This document shows positions 45,045-57,645 of a stretch of DNA of 64,000 nucleotides, piece after piece (position 1 is the stretch's first letter; each line of letters begins with the position of its first letter). The translations under genes and the position numbers were made by a program. Location of the stretch: contig NC_092611.1 in assembly GCF_047663525.1 (NCBI RefSeq), positions 6,299,001 to 6,363,000 of the forward strand, written 5' to 3'. The notes under the pieces were generated by a model, which was given only the letters and a program-made list of their open reading frames with translations, searched no databases and had not been told where the DNA came from. This DNA is from Anas platyrhynchos (taxonomy: Eukaryota > Chordata > Aves > Anseriformes > Anatidae).

Positions 45045-46662
45045 AACACACGACCTAGGCTTTTATTGTGCAGACGGAGGAAAACTCCCGGAGGACAGGT
45101 GGTTTTGTTCTTCTTCTTGTTGCTTTTCGTAGGGTTGGCTTTTCTTTTCTTTTCTTTTTTTTTTCTTTTTTTTCTCCTTTGAACAGAATTTCTTTTTACG
45201 ACAAGCTGTGGAAACAACTACAAATGTTCACCAAAAAAAAAAAATTAAATGAGACCGGAGAATGCGTCCACGCGGTCGGCTGGGCTCTGCCCTGCCCCGG
45301 TGCTCCCCGGGGAGCTCCAAACCAGCCCGGGGAGCGGGGTGAGCCGAACCTCCGCCGTGCACGGCCTCGGCAGCACTAGACAGCAAGCAAGCAGGCAGCG
45401 AGAGGGGCAGGGATGGGCAGGATGGGGCAGCGGGGTGGGGGGCAGCTCGCGACGTCCGGAGGAAAGTGAGGAGCGGGGAGCAGCCGCTGGGAAGGGCCCT
45501 CAGCCGTCGTGGCACAGTCTGGGGAGCTCAGCAGGGCTCGGGTTGACCCCACAGAGCCAGGTGGTCCCGTCACTGCCTTCCCCAGCCCCCTGCCCGCTCC
45601 TGGGTTGGGGTGTGCAGGGCCAGCCTCGTGGTTTCTCCTGGTCCGAAGGCTCCTGAGGTCCTGCGGGGCATGGGGACAAGGCTGGGGCTGTGCTTGGGGT
45701 CCCTCTCTCCACTCTCGCTGACCCCTGGGAACATCCTTCTTGAGGCGGTGGCCAAGAGCTGGGCTTGCCTTCGCCCCCTTTTTCCTCATTTCAGTAGAGA
45801 GAAGGGAGCAGGGAGGCAGGAGGGGACACATGGAGCTCCTCCCTGCGGCATGGGGAGGCTGGAGAAAGAGGGGGGCGCGTGCCACGGGGAAGGACAGGGA
45901 CCCCCCAGACGTCCCCATGGAGCTCGGGTGGGGGAGTGGCGGTCCCCTGGGGGAGCCCCCTCCCCACCTGGGGGCACGGGGCGCTGGCCAGGCTGTGGCT
46001 AGCTCGGAGAGGCTCCGCGGGCCTCCGCTGCGGGTGCTGGCGGCACTTCTCTCGTCACAGCTAAGGACTGGTCCCTGGGGAGGACCAGGGGGGTGCCCGG
46101 GCTCGGGCAGCCCCAGGGCACAAGGCGGTGTCTGGGGGCCTCGCTTCCAACCCGGCTGCAACAAAGAGAAACCACCAAGTCACCCCGCTGGCACGTGGCC
46201 TCCTCCCCGTCTCCTCCCAGCACCGGGACCCGTCCCCGCGCTCTCCCGTCCCCTCCCTTACCTGCTCGTCTGGCTGTCTTTCCCCAGCTGAGAACAGGCC
46301 AAGGAAAAATATATAAAATAAAAAAAAAAAAAAGAAAGAAAAGGGGTGGGAGAAGCAAGCTGAGGCTCTGGTGCCCCAGCAAAACCAGCACAAGGGGAGG
46401 GTGTGATGGGAGAAGCGACGCTGCCTAGCGGAGCCACCATGCTTCGGAGCGGGGCGTGCGCGCGCGCGTGCCGGCGGGTCTCAGCACAGGACGGTGGCTA
46501 GCGTTAGATATACGGCTACATAGATAACATAGAGAGAGGTTTCGTTTCTTCCAAATCTGCTCTTTCCGAGGGCTGCGCTCTGGCGGGGGAGGCGGGTTGG
46601 CTGGGGTGCTCCGTGGGGGGCGCGGGGTGGTTTGTTTTGTTGTTTGTTTTTTTTTTATCCTT
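45045..46662 (-). other. THY1: THY1 3' untranslated region
   Basis: This 1.6 kb interval lies between the stop codon and the inferred poly(A) site. It includes T- and A-rich tracts at 45,145-45,180 and 46,318-46,342 and a GC-alternating run near 46,455-46,470. Length is comparable with mammalian THY1 3'UTRs. Confidence 0.6.
45062..45067 (-). terminator. Poly(A) signal of THY1
   Basis: AATAAA on the minus strand, about 1.6 kb beyond the THY1 stop. It is followed in transcript sense by GC-rich DNA and no nearer convincing hexamer is evident. Confidence 0.6.
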
Positions 46663-47562
46663 TCACAGGGACACGAAGTCCACGGCTTGCAGGAGAGGCA
46701 GGGAAAGGAGGAGCAGCAGGAGCCACGAAGTGTTCTGGATCAAGAGGCTGAAGCCGGCGCATTTCTCCAGTTTGTCTGCGAGGATGGGGAACGGGGAGAA
46801 AAGAGATGAAACCCCACGGGAGCAGGGGTCGGGGCGGCTGGGACCCCGGCACAGCAATGCAGCGAGCCCAGCCTGCCCCACTGCCCATTCCCACCTTGTG
46901 CCCGTGGAGCAGGGAGGCTTTTGGGGATGCAGAGACCCCTGTGCCAGAGAGCAGGGGCGAGGGGGTGGGCAGCAGGACATGGACAGGGCTCAGGGAGCCT
47001 TTGGGGACACCACAGGGGCTGGGGATTCTTGGCTGGCCCTGCCAAACCGAGGGGTGGGAGAGAAGGAAGGGGTCTGCCCCTCTCACCTTTGATGACGGTG
47101 ATGTTCTTTATCTGGTTGCCGGTGTAGTCGTTGGTGGCCTTGAGCTCGCACATGTAGACCCCCTCGTCGCTGGTGGTGAAGCTCTGCAGGTAGAGGCACA
47201 CCAGGTTCTTGTGCATGGTGACGTTGGCGCGGCTCCGGTAGACGTTTTCGGAGACGCTGATGGTGCTGTGGATGACGTGCTTCCTGTTGTCCTTGGTGAT
47301 GCTGAACTCGTAGGTCAGCGGGTTGCTGGTTTTGTTCTCGTAGCGGCAGTCCACCCGCAGGCTCTGGCCCAGCAGGCAGGCGCTCAGGTCCTTGATCATC
47401 TGGCACTGGGCGGCCTGGAGCACTGGGACAAGGGGTGGGGACGGGGGGGACAGTGAGCAGCGGGGACACCCGAGCAGCCTCCCGGCCCCGTGGGTGCTGC
47501 ATCCCACCCCACCCGAGAGCCCTACCTGTCAGGATGACAGCGATGCCCACGGTGGGGTTCAT
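46663..47562 (-). CDS. THY1: THY1 (CD90), GPI-anchored Ig V-type glycoprotein, three coding exons
   Basis: THY1 is a small lipid-raft surface glycoprotein of neurons, fibroblasts and thymocytes that binds integrins. Coding exons are 47526-47562, 47087-47422 and 46663-46775, totalling 486 nt for 161 aa, with phase 1 at both junctions. The signal peptide is MNPTVGIAVILTVLQAAQC, with cleavage before QMIKDLSACLLGQ. The Ig domain holds cysteines in DLSAC, RVDCRYEN, LVCLYL and VYMCELKA, with sequons NKT, NVT and NIT. The C-terminal exon encodes KLEKC, the likely GPI attachment Cys, followed by the hydrophobic tail QNTSWLLLLLLSLPLLQAV and DFVSL. It closely resembles chicken Thy-1 as I remember it, with several substitutions, so the species may not be chicken. 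Confidence 0.97.
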
Positions 47563-47592
47563 CTTTCCGCTGATCAGGTGTCCGTGGGGAGG

Positions 47593-49502
47593 CTGCCGGC
47601 GAGAGATGAGCCTGGGGAGGGGGAGAGAAGCGATCAGCGAGGCCCCCACCATGGCACAGACGATGCTCTGCAGCTGGCTGCACGGGGAAGGGATGAGGAT
47701 TGAGCACTGCGTGCCCACCAGCATCACCTTCCCGCGTCCTTAGGTGGTGCCAGCCACGCTCTTTTCCCTCCCTGGATCCCCCTCGTGCCCAAACCTTTGT
47801 GTTCTGCCCCCAAAATCTCCCTGCCCGAGGGGCGGGCAGCAGAAAGCAGGATGCGCCCCGGTGCCCGCCCGGCACGGTGCCAGGTGAGGGACCCTTCGTG
47901 CGGGCGCCAGCCTGGCCCCCCCGCGGGTGAGCTCAGCAGAGATGACTCACTGCGATGCGGTGAGGGAAAGGGGCCAAGAGCCTCCAGGAGGGAGAGGCAG
48001 CAGCCGGACAGGGAGCTGAGACGGCCAAAGGATGGCACCGGGTCCCCAGGGACCGAGCGGAGCCCGCCCAGACACGGGGTTGGGAAAGTTTTGGGGTGGG
48101 AGCCTCCAGCTATAGGGTCCCTGGCCCTTCGCCCACCCTCCTGAGGGCGAGGGGCTCGTGGATGTGCCGTCCAAACCCCAGCCCTGCCTGCGGTCTGATG
48201 CGGCCGAAAGGAATCAATTAAAGGCTTGCAGCCCAACCAAGCAACCGCACGGGGAATCCAGCCGCAGACATGCGGAGAGGAGGGAGGAGGGGGGGGGAGA
48301 AGCAGAGCAGAACCCGGGGCTGAAGGACGCGCCGAGCGCCCCGCAGTCGCTCCTCCTGGGTGGGGACTGCGGCCAGCTCCGAGAGGGGGAGCTCAGCTGC
48401 CACCCCTTTGGGTCCCCAGGGGGGCCGGGGAGAGCGCAGACCCGCCCCACTGTGCCCCATCACAGCTTGGCTCAGCATCCAGGGAAGAGCTGGGAAGTGC
48501 CTGTACCGCAGCCAGCTGGATTTTACTTTTTTTAGCATTTTTTTGGGTCTTTCACATAACATTCAAAGGGGGAAATGCCAAGACCATGTGCTCATTCCAT
48601 AGCTGTGAAAGACCTCTATATCTGCAACCCCAAACCCAGGCCAAGCAGAAAAATTCCCTTCTGCATGGTCTCGATAACCAAGGGGTCGCAAAGGGGGACA
48701 AAGGTGTGACAGAGGAGACCGCGTCCCCTCCAGGACCCTCCGAGCTGGCCCTGGCCCCTCAATTTACCCTTTTCCAGCTCAGATTTGCTCCTCCTTGAGC
48801 ATCCTGGGACTCTGCCCAGGTTGCAGCCGCAAACGCAGCGCAGATGAGCTCCCCGAGAGGAGGGCTGCCTCCCACCCATGTGCAAAAGCACGCAGATCTT
48901 CCAGGTTTAGGGTCTGCGAGCCTTTTGCCCCCCTGTGCCTCCCTCTGCCCCCCAGCAGGAGCTGAGCCAGCTGTGCACGGGGATGGGGCTCACAAGGGCG
49001 GTGGCACCGGGGGGGGACACCCCTGTAGGGTCGCAGACAGGGCTCTGGGAATGGTGAGGGTGGGGACACCGGGGGAAAAATGGGGATGCGGGAAACTCTG
49101 AGCCCCAAAAACCTGACAGCGAAAGTGGGGCTGCGAGGAGGAGGGCGGGGGGGGGTGCCTGGGCTTGGTGCAGGAGCTGCCGCCCTTGCAGGGATGCGGG
49201 TGGGTGCGTGGGTGCGCGCAGGCGTGCCCAAGGAGGAATGCCGCAATCCCGACGGCTTGGGGGGAAAGGAAAAGGAGGGGGGGCCACCAGCATCGCTGCG
49301 AAAACCCCAGAGCATCCCCTGCATCGCCCCCCGACCCCCCGAATCTCCCCGACCCCCCCCTGCGTCGCCCCCCAAATCCCTGCAGCGCTGCGCCCAGGGC
49401 GCGCACGGGGACCGGCGGTGGGTACCCCCGGGGGGGGCTGCATCCCTCCCGCTTACTGGTGATGCTGGTGGGACTGGTGATGCTGGGGATGCCGGTGCCT
49501 AC
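47593..49502 (-). other. THY1 first intron
   Basis: The coding exon's acceptor is at plus 47593-47594, leaving 30 nt of 5'UTR in that exon. The 1.9 kb interval up to the candidate first exon shows no other supported exon. Confidence 0.5.
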
Positions 49503-49640
49503 CTGGGGGGCCCCGCTGCCGCCTCCCGGCGCTGCTGCCCGCTGCTGCCCGCGGCTCCCGGCGGGGCTGGGGGCGGTGCGGAGCTCCCCGCAGTTTGGGA
49601 AGGGCCGGCCGGGCGGCCCCAGCAAATCAGGGCCGGGCGG
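49503..49640 (-). promoter_or_regulatory. THY1: Candidate THY1 noncoding first exon and CpG-rich promoter
   Basis: A donor (CCCAG followed by GTAGGCAC) ends an exon at 49503. The adjoining 140 bp are CpG-rich with a GGGCGG-type box (GGGGGCGGTG). This matches the usual THY1 structure of a noncoding first exon in a TATA-less CpG promoter. The right boundary is uncertain. Confidence 0.5.
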
Positions 49641-52600
49641 CGTCACCGAGGCTCAGCCCCCAGCCCTGCGGTGATTTTTTTTTTGGGGGGAGGGCGCGGG
49701 GGGGTCCCTGGTTCTGACAGCCCGGCCTCAAACCTACACCCTCGCCCCCCGCCCCTCAGCATCCCGGCTGCGGGTTGGGGTGCTGGGGGTGAGGGCAGCC
49801 CCCCCCCCGGTGGGGGATTTTGGAGGTTAGGAGGTGGGGGGCGCATCCCCATCGCCATGGGAACTGCGTTTGGCAGAAGAGCCGCCGCCCCCCCCTGCAA
49901 TGTGGGGGTGCTTGGCCTGGGCTGGGGAACAGCAGAGCTCCCCCACCCCAAATATGTAGGAATCGGGGTCCCTGCAGCAGCTCTCCTCCCTGCAGGGGAT
50001 GCAGTTTGGGCTCTCTATAATGCCCCCAGGCACCCACCCCCCTCGTGTTTTAGCCCCACAGCTGGTGGGGCAAATAAAGACTCATCCCACGCAGCCCCCC
50101 ATGGATAAGCAGAGCTGCTTCTGCACAGGGAAAATGTCTTTGGACCCAGAAAGCATCCTTGCAAAATGCTTCTGCCCTGCTCTTGGAGGTGACAGCAGCA
50201 CGAGGGGCTGCTCACCCTGAGTTTTTGGGGTCCGAGACACCCCAGGAAGGAGCAGGGCACGCAGGGTGGCCTGCCCCATCCTCACCTCCTCCCACTCCCC
50301 CCTGGCCAGGCTCTGCAAAAAGGGCTGGCAGGGTGAAAGTTGAGATGAAAAGTCATATTCTGCCCCAGCAGAACCTGATCCCAGGTGACATCCGAGTGCT
50401 GATTTTTTGCAAGCTGGCTGTGCTGGGGGGGTTTTTGCTCATCCCACAAAACCTTGCCACCAGCTGCTTGGTCACAAAGCAGGCTGCAGGCACACTGCCC
50501 CAAAGGGGTCCCAGATTTCCCCAGGTACTGCCAGCAGCAGAGTGGAGACCTGGCTCTGGCTGTTGGGGCAGGGGGGTACTGAAGGGAGCCAGACCAGGGA
50601 TCTGCACACATGAATGTGATGACCCTGATGAGCTGGGATGCTACAGACCGACGGAGGGGGCTCAGAGGGCTGCTTTTGGAGACACGCAGTTGCTCAGGCA
50701 CCCTTTGCAAGAGAAATCAGCTCCCTCTAAATCTCTGGCTGGCGGCGGTGCTGTGGAGGCAGGCATGATTGTGCAGTTTCTGGGCAGTGCTGGCAGCAAG
50801 CATCCTGCCGAGGTGCTTGCAGAAGGCTCCTTGCAGAGGTTCTCCAGCTGGACGGCCCCTTCGCTGCAGAGAGCAGCCTGGATGCCATCCATAAAGCGGA
50901 GAAAATGAGTCCCCCAGTCACACCTAAATGCAGGGGCGCCCTATAGAATAAAGCTAAAGGAATGAATGGGGTGAAGAGGAGAAAATTTAATAACTACAGG
51001 CAGAGAGGGAGCAGGAAGAGAGGCAGACAGGCAGAGGCAGCCCAGCAGCGCAGGCAGACACCAGGCATGGAGCAGAGGCACCGAGGAGCACCATGACTCG
51101 GGTGTCTGGCGCTGCTGCAGCAATTAAAAACTGGCCTTGCCCCAAAAAATGTCTGGCTGCAGGAGGTGCCCTTCCCGCAGGAAGGTGGGTGCTCAGCCTT
51201 CCCCAGGGGAGCAGAAAGCCCCTCTCCCTCCTGGTGAGGAATTATGGTGAGGGATTATGGCACAGCAGCACTCCATGGGGCTGGCGCACACCCTGCCAGC
51301 AGGATGAGCTGCCCAAGCAGCAGCCCCCACACGGTAATTAGAGCTGGGGAGTGGAGGGATGGAAGGGTGAGGGGGGGGCATCTGAGAACCAGCACCAGAA
51401 AATCTGGCAGCATGGATGGAAAAAAATGACCTCCATGGGACCAGAGCTGGAGAGGGCAGCGAAGGATGAGTGGTTCTTCCCGCAAAACCCAGGCCCTCCC
51501 CTCCCCGTCTTTGAGGGACGAAGACAGGGAGGCTGCAGAAGAGCTTTGCCCTTGATTGTAGAGACAGCAGAGCCCCCGGGAGCCCGGTGAAGCCCCGTGG
51601 ATGTTATATGGAGCACGGCCCAGATACGAAGCCCCTGGGCTTTGCGGTGCCTCTGCACAGAGCAGGGGTGGAGGAGACTGCGCTCCCCCCTCCCTGTGTG
51701 CCACAGAAACGGGGCAGGCAGGGCTCCTGCTGCAGCACAGGCTTGGGGACACCACGTTCAGCACCCCCCAGCCACACAACACACCCCAGCACGGGGATGC
51801 TGTGCCCCTTCCTGGCACCAGCACCGCCTGCCAGTGTGGTTAACCACACCACCGCCGCCTTGCAAGGCAAAAGAAACTTCATATGGAAGCTGGCTGATCA
51901 CACACCACCTCCTTCTCCATTTTTAGCACTGCAATGAGAACACGCATACACCAGCATCGTCACCAGGACCTGGGGACCCCTGTTGCAGGAGAGGAAAGCT
52001 CCCTGCCACCATCTCCCTGGGCATTCCCCCAGCGGAGCTGTCAAAGGCTGGGATGCGGTGGCACCTGCTCATAAAATATTGGCTATAAAATCAAGCAGCT
52101 GCAAGGCTGACTGCAACCAGAATTGCTGCTGGAGACCTGCAGGTCAGGGTCAGCATCACCACCACCATCTGAGGACTCGGTGACTCCTGCACTTCTCACC
52201 CAATCCTGCACGTAGCTAATGATTATTGCATAGTGCTGATTATTAACCATTTGGCCTGATCTGCAGAGGGTCAAGGTGACTAAAAATCCTAGATAATAGG
52301 AAAGCCATGCTGAGTACTAAGATTTCTGTATAATAAGCTGTACTGATGGCTAGAAACTGTGTAACTGTAACCTATACTGACTGCTAAAGATAGCGGATGA
52401 TCTAAAATGTGTATGATACCAAAGCTCTGGTTTTAAAGGCTGGTTCTCCCCACACAGCAGCTGGATGGGAGAGCTGCTCGCTGCAGGGCTTACTGGAAGA
52501 CCTGGCCCCAGGGGAAGGGGGAACATCTCGGGCTGACAAAGCTTTTCGGCTTGGCAGGCAGCTCCGAGCTCCGTCTGCAGATTTGGGTCCCTTACCTGCA

Positions 52601-55600
52601 GGAAGGTGCCAGGCAGGGAAATGGGCTCAGAGCTTCTGCCCCCATCCCCTGCCCAGCTTTCTCTCCTCTCTGTCCCAAAAGCGATGAATAATGCAAGCTG
52701 CAGAACACAGAAATGGCTTCCCTGCACTTTCTCCTCCTACCTGCGGGGCCTTCAGGAGTGGAAACTGCTTACCAGCATTGCTTATTTATGAAGAACCATC
52801 AGCCAGGAGGTTAACTCTCACCACGCAGAGAGGCGCAGCCGCTGGAAGCGGCTCCCTGCAGGAATTTGGGTCCCCCGAGCTCCAGACCAGCCGGGAAACT
52901 CCTCACCCCGGGAGGAGAAGGATTAAATAAGGACAGGAGGGTTTGTCCAGCTCAGGGGCAGAGCTGGGTTTCTCCCCGAGGCTGGGGGCTGGCAGGAGAG
53001 GGGGGAACCCGCACAGAGCTTCCCTTTAGCTGCCAGCCAGCTGCTCCCCGAGCTTGGGGTTGTGTCATCGGCTGCGGCGCTTGCTCAGCTCCCCCATTGT
53101 TATCGGGGACAATGGGAGCGTGTACCCGGGCTGAGCCAGGAGATCCCCCTGCTCCCAGGCCCCACACAGCCCCCTGGGGACACTGCAGTGACAGGGGACA
53201 TCACAGCCCCCCCAGTGCCCCGTGGGATCTCCTCCAAGGCATGCGGCGAGCCCGGCTCTGCCTTCGTCCCTGCAGCCACATCTGGCCCCACAGCCAGACT
53301 CCTGCTGCATGTCGTCACTCAGCCATCCCTCCCCGTCCGTAAAAACAATTTATCAGGAGCAGAGGGAGATTTTCAAGCGCTTCCCAGGGAGCTTTTGCCC
53401 ATTGTTGTCTGTGTCTGGGACTGGAAGGCCTCGTAGCAGCACTTGGAGGCTTGTTCCTCTCCCCATCCCTTCTGCAGCCTCCTCCAGGGGCAGGAACTGG
53501 GTCACTTTGTGTCTGTGTGCACAGGCATCAACACAGAAAAACATCCTGAAGAAATGGCCTTTTTTTTTTTTCCATCCAGTCCAGCTGTGATTTGAAATAC
53601 AGGTCTAGGAGATGAATTACCACTGCAGTCAGCAAAGTGAGAGTCACTGAGCTACTGTAAACAAGAACCCAAGGCCATGGGTAAAAAAATCAAAGAAAAA
53701 AAAATTTGTTGGTAGCAGTGGAGGAGTTCCAGGTACCCACTGGGAAGTGATGCTGGTGCAGGTGCTCTTCAATGTACTCCCTGAAGTCCTACAATAAGCA
53801 CCAAGGAGGCAGCTCCGAGGCCCTCCAGCAAACACGATCCCACTCACTTCATTTATGTTGCAGCCCAGAAGATCATTTCCAACAGCAGCACAACATCAAG
53901 AGCCTGAAAACACTGCTGGCTGCAGCTACACCACCCTCCTGCCACTCCAGGCAGCACAAACCTCTTGCCCCACAGCACACCAGCTCCCCTGGAGACCTCC
54001 CCAGGCCTCTCTGCACCCCTGGGACACCAAGGACAGGTCTCTGGAGCCGTATTACCAACAGCAAGCAGCTTTGGAGGAAGTTCAGTTAGAGATTTAGAAC
54101 AAACCCATTCATACAAAGCTGTTAGTAACCCTAAACTCAGAAAATTAACTCCAAGATGAACCTGGAATTCTTCAAAAAACATCAGTAAACCATATTCTCT
54201 GTTGTCAAATCTGAGCATCTGCATTGAGGTCACCCATAAGGTGACATCAAAATCTTAACTTGAAAAAAAATCACCCAACCACCACCACTTACCTAGGAAG
54301 ATGAACCTTAAAGACAGTTCTCATCTGCATGCTGAAAAGGCCAACTCCCCACCACAATCTCATTGCCTTTCCGAGCTGTTGCTGCTTTACGTGACACGTG
54401 GGTAATTGAACAAGCTGAGGCACTCGTTCCTAGCACTTTTCTGAAGTTTGGCCAAGCAGCACGACACGCAAGGAGAAACAGACCAGCGCCCTTCTTGCTC
54501 TGAGGACTTCATCTGGAGCAGCAGCACAGCTGGCAGTCACTGCCTGCTCAGTAACCACAAGCACCAAAACAGCTGGAAATGAGGACATCCAAGGCAGGAC
54601 CCCATGGAGAAGGGAACCAGATTCTGAACTAGATGGGACTAGAATTGAACTAGACCCATGGGCAGGGCAGGCAGCGCTGTCCTCGCTGCAGGAGCTGCTC
54701 CTGGCACAATCCCACCTCAGCATCACGAGAGATGTCAGTTTACTCATTTAACTGACAGCAAAACACTTTGCCAGGAGTTTCCCATCAGAGCTGTCATTCT
54801 CAAAAAAAACCCTAGTTTTTTTTTTTTTTTTTCCCCAAATCCTTCCTATTTTCCAGGGCTGGGCAGGGACAGCAGATGCTGGGGCAAACTTTGCTGCTCT
54901 TTTCAGAGGCTGCTCTCTGGTGCTGACAGCTGACAAACAGAGCAGCCACTCGCTGTACAGCTCCGTGCCATTACTGGAAATAAACAAGTAAAGGTAATAC
55001 ACAAAGATTAAATCTGCAATTTCTTAAAAGCCTTTATTGGGAGAAGTAAATGCTCCCAAATATTTGTTTACCAGAAGCAATCTCTCCACGGAGCTTCAGC
55101 TACTTAGCTGATCATGTTCAGAGTCAGAAGCTCCTTGCCACTTGGCGCAGCATTTATTCCTAATGGAGTTTGGGATCCTGCCAGTTAGCACTTGATTACA
55201 ATTAACTTACTCCACTCTTTTAAGATAATTTAATTGGTTTATTAATCTGTGTATTGCTCCTAACAGCTTAACAATTTACTCCACGCTATATGCACAGCTT
55301 TGTATTGGTGTGTAACCAAACCTCCTGGGAAGGGGCTGTGGCACTGCCATTGCCACTGTCCCTCACTCACCTTCCTAAGGTTCATCCAAGCTCTTCTCAA
55401 AGAGCTGATTCGGCCCCAAAAATGCTGCTGTGCCACCCCAAGGATGCACAACCCCACAGACACCCCATCACTTCGCTGCCTGCTGACCTGTGCCAGTATT
55501 TTGGCAGGTAGAGGCTCTCAGAGCCATTTACAAATCAGCATCGGATCAAACGCAAGCTCCCAGGTGTAACACCACATCACCCGTGGAGCACTTTAAAATC

Positions 55601-55828
55601 AAGGGTCCCATTTTCTGTGCAAATCCTCTGCTACAGCTGGTGCAGGAGCTCCCTCTCCTCCCAGTCCCAGGCCAGGCAGGGAGCAGAGGACACCAGGACA
55701 CCTGCCGGCTGTCACAGAGCTCCACCCCACGGTGACAACACCAAATCATGCCATCAAACATACGATTTTTTTTTTTTCTCTGAACTAACAGCTTTTGAGA
55801 TGAACCCACCCCAAACATCACCCCTGCT

Positions 55829-56125
55829 CCCTCTAAGTTACCTCAGCTTTTCCCACCGAGGATGTAACCTCTCCCCTCCTCTAGCTTACCTCTATTTTCC
55901 TCATTTTAAAAAAGTTTGTCCTTTAAATTACCTCAGCTCTTCCTTACAGCATGTCACCTCTGCCATCACTACCTCAGAGCTCCCCTCCATAACATTCACT
56001 CTGCACCCTATATATTACCCCAGATTCCTCCCCCCCCAAGCACAAATTTCACCTTTATTCCCTCTAAATTAGCCTTTCACCTCTACCAACCTCACCTTGC
56101 CTCATCTCATTTACCTCACACTTTC
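55829..56125 (+). repeat. Degenerate pyrimidine-rich TTACCTC repeat
   Basis: The phrase CCCTCTAARTTACCTCAGCT and looser forms (GCTTACCTCT, CTACCTCAG, TTTACCTCAC) recur six or more times with no fixed period on a strand that is nearly all C, T and A. Confidence 0.5.
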
Positions 56126-57597
56126 CCTCAAAACCCCAAAAAAAACAGAATCTCCCCCAAATTAACCGCTGGTGTGCCCCCAATCCTCCCCCCTGCCATG
56201 GGGCCATGCTGCACCCAAGGGTAACTGAACCCCCCCCAAGCCCACAGGGTGGCAGTGCCACTGCTTTATCCACCCTTGGGGGATGGAGGCACCCCATCCC
56301 ACCCTACTGGGAGCCCCATGGGGCAAAGTGGGGCCCCACAGTCCCCCCCGGGCACCCCAAGGCCTCCCACACACCCTCAGGGCCCAGCTTGAGACCAGAG
56401 GTCCAGGCCTCTCCTTTAATTCCCCTCCTGACAAAAAAAACAAGCATTATCTGCTCCGAAGCGATTTCCCCGAGTTTTAAACCACCCATGCCCACTTCAG
56501 ATGATTTTGACGTAAAAGCCTCCGCTTTAATCTTTTCCACATTTGTGCCGCTGCTTTCCCAGAACAAACGCTTCCACAGCGCGATCCCCCTGCCAGGAAC
56601 GGCTCCAAAGGGAGCGTGCTGCTTCGTGCAGGAACGAGTGGCTGGAAATAACCATGAAAGTTAAGGAAATAAGACTGTTCCCTATGCATTTTTGGGCCTT
56701 TAAAAAAAATATTTTAGGCTTTTTTTTTTTTTAATTTCTCTGATCCTTCCACCTGTACAGAGGTTCTCAATGGAAAATACCCATTTTCCTGCTAAAGAAG
56801 CCCTTGACCAATTACAACCTTATAAATAACCCTCCCAGGGATGTGACCTGCTACCACAACCATTTTAAGGGCAGGGGACAGCCACCAGAGCTGAACCCCA
56901 CCAACCTCCAGCCCACACAGGCACCAGGACTTTGGAGACCACTGCGTGCAACACCCTGGGCTCATTCAGACAGAAGGGGAAAAAATGTACACAATGAGAC
57001 CATACCTTGAATATTGGTGGCATTTGGGTTCCTGCTATTCTATCACATCCTTCTGGGCACAAAAGGGAGGAAAAAGGATCACACTGAGGCTGTGAAAAGG
57101 GGAGGATCAATGGTAGGCAGGGGGCAGGACGTCCATGCAGCTGTAGGGTGAGGTGCTCAGATGCCTGGAGCTCTCAATCACAGGGACTGAAAACTCAGGT
57201 TTACAATGCCAATGAGCTTAAAAATGAACTCCAGACAAGGCTAAACAGGACCTCCCGAGCTCACTCAGGAATCTTCCTGCACTAAACCACGGCATTTTGA
57301 GTTGAGCTGATGTTGGGGGGGCTGCAATCACGCACCCAGACCGTGGTGCCTGCTGCCTGGCTGGAGATGCTGAACCCACACCAGCCCATTCTGCTGATTC
57401 AGGTGCACTCCAGTATTTTAGCTTAAAAGGAAGAAGCTTCACCCCAGCAGGTTACACCAGTTTGGCTATCATCTCTTCTCCTGCAGCTGACACAGCCAGC
57501 ACAAACAGCATCACGCTTGCCAGCAGACGGGAGGAACATCTCATGGTGTGCTGCTCTGTGCCGCCAGCACCGCTCAGCAGTGCTCTTTCCGGGCTTT

Positions 57598-57645
57598 TAT
57601 TACATTATTACATTGCTATTGCATTACGTTTTATTACATTACTTG
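57598..57645 (+). repeat. ATTACATT short repeat
   Basis: Four or five imperfect copies of TTATTACATT occur in 48 bp. Confidence 0.7.

Noticed and set aside
52060-52440. AT-rich stretch with short repeated phrases, considered as a solo LTR
   Set aside because: I could not identify paired terminal motifs, a family match or a target duplication. No retroviral element is claimed anywhere in the window.
53853-54233. A 126-codon minus-strand frame (starts MTSMQMLRFDNREYG)
   Set aside because: It is not recognisable, and no splice partners, promoter or poly(A) signal could be supported. It is left unannotated.
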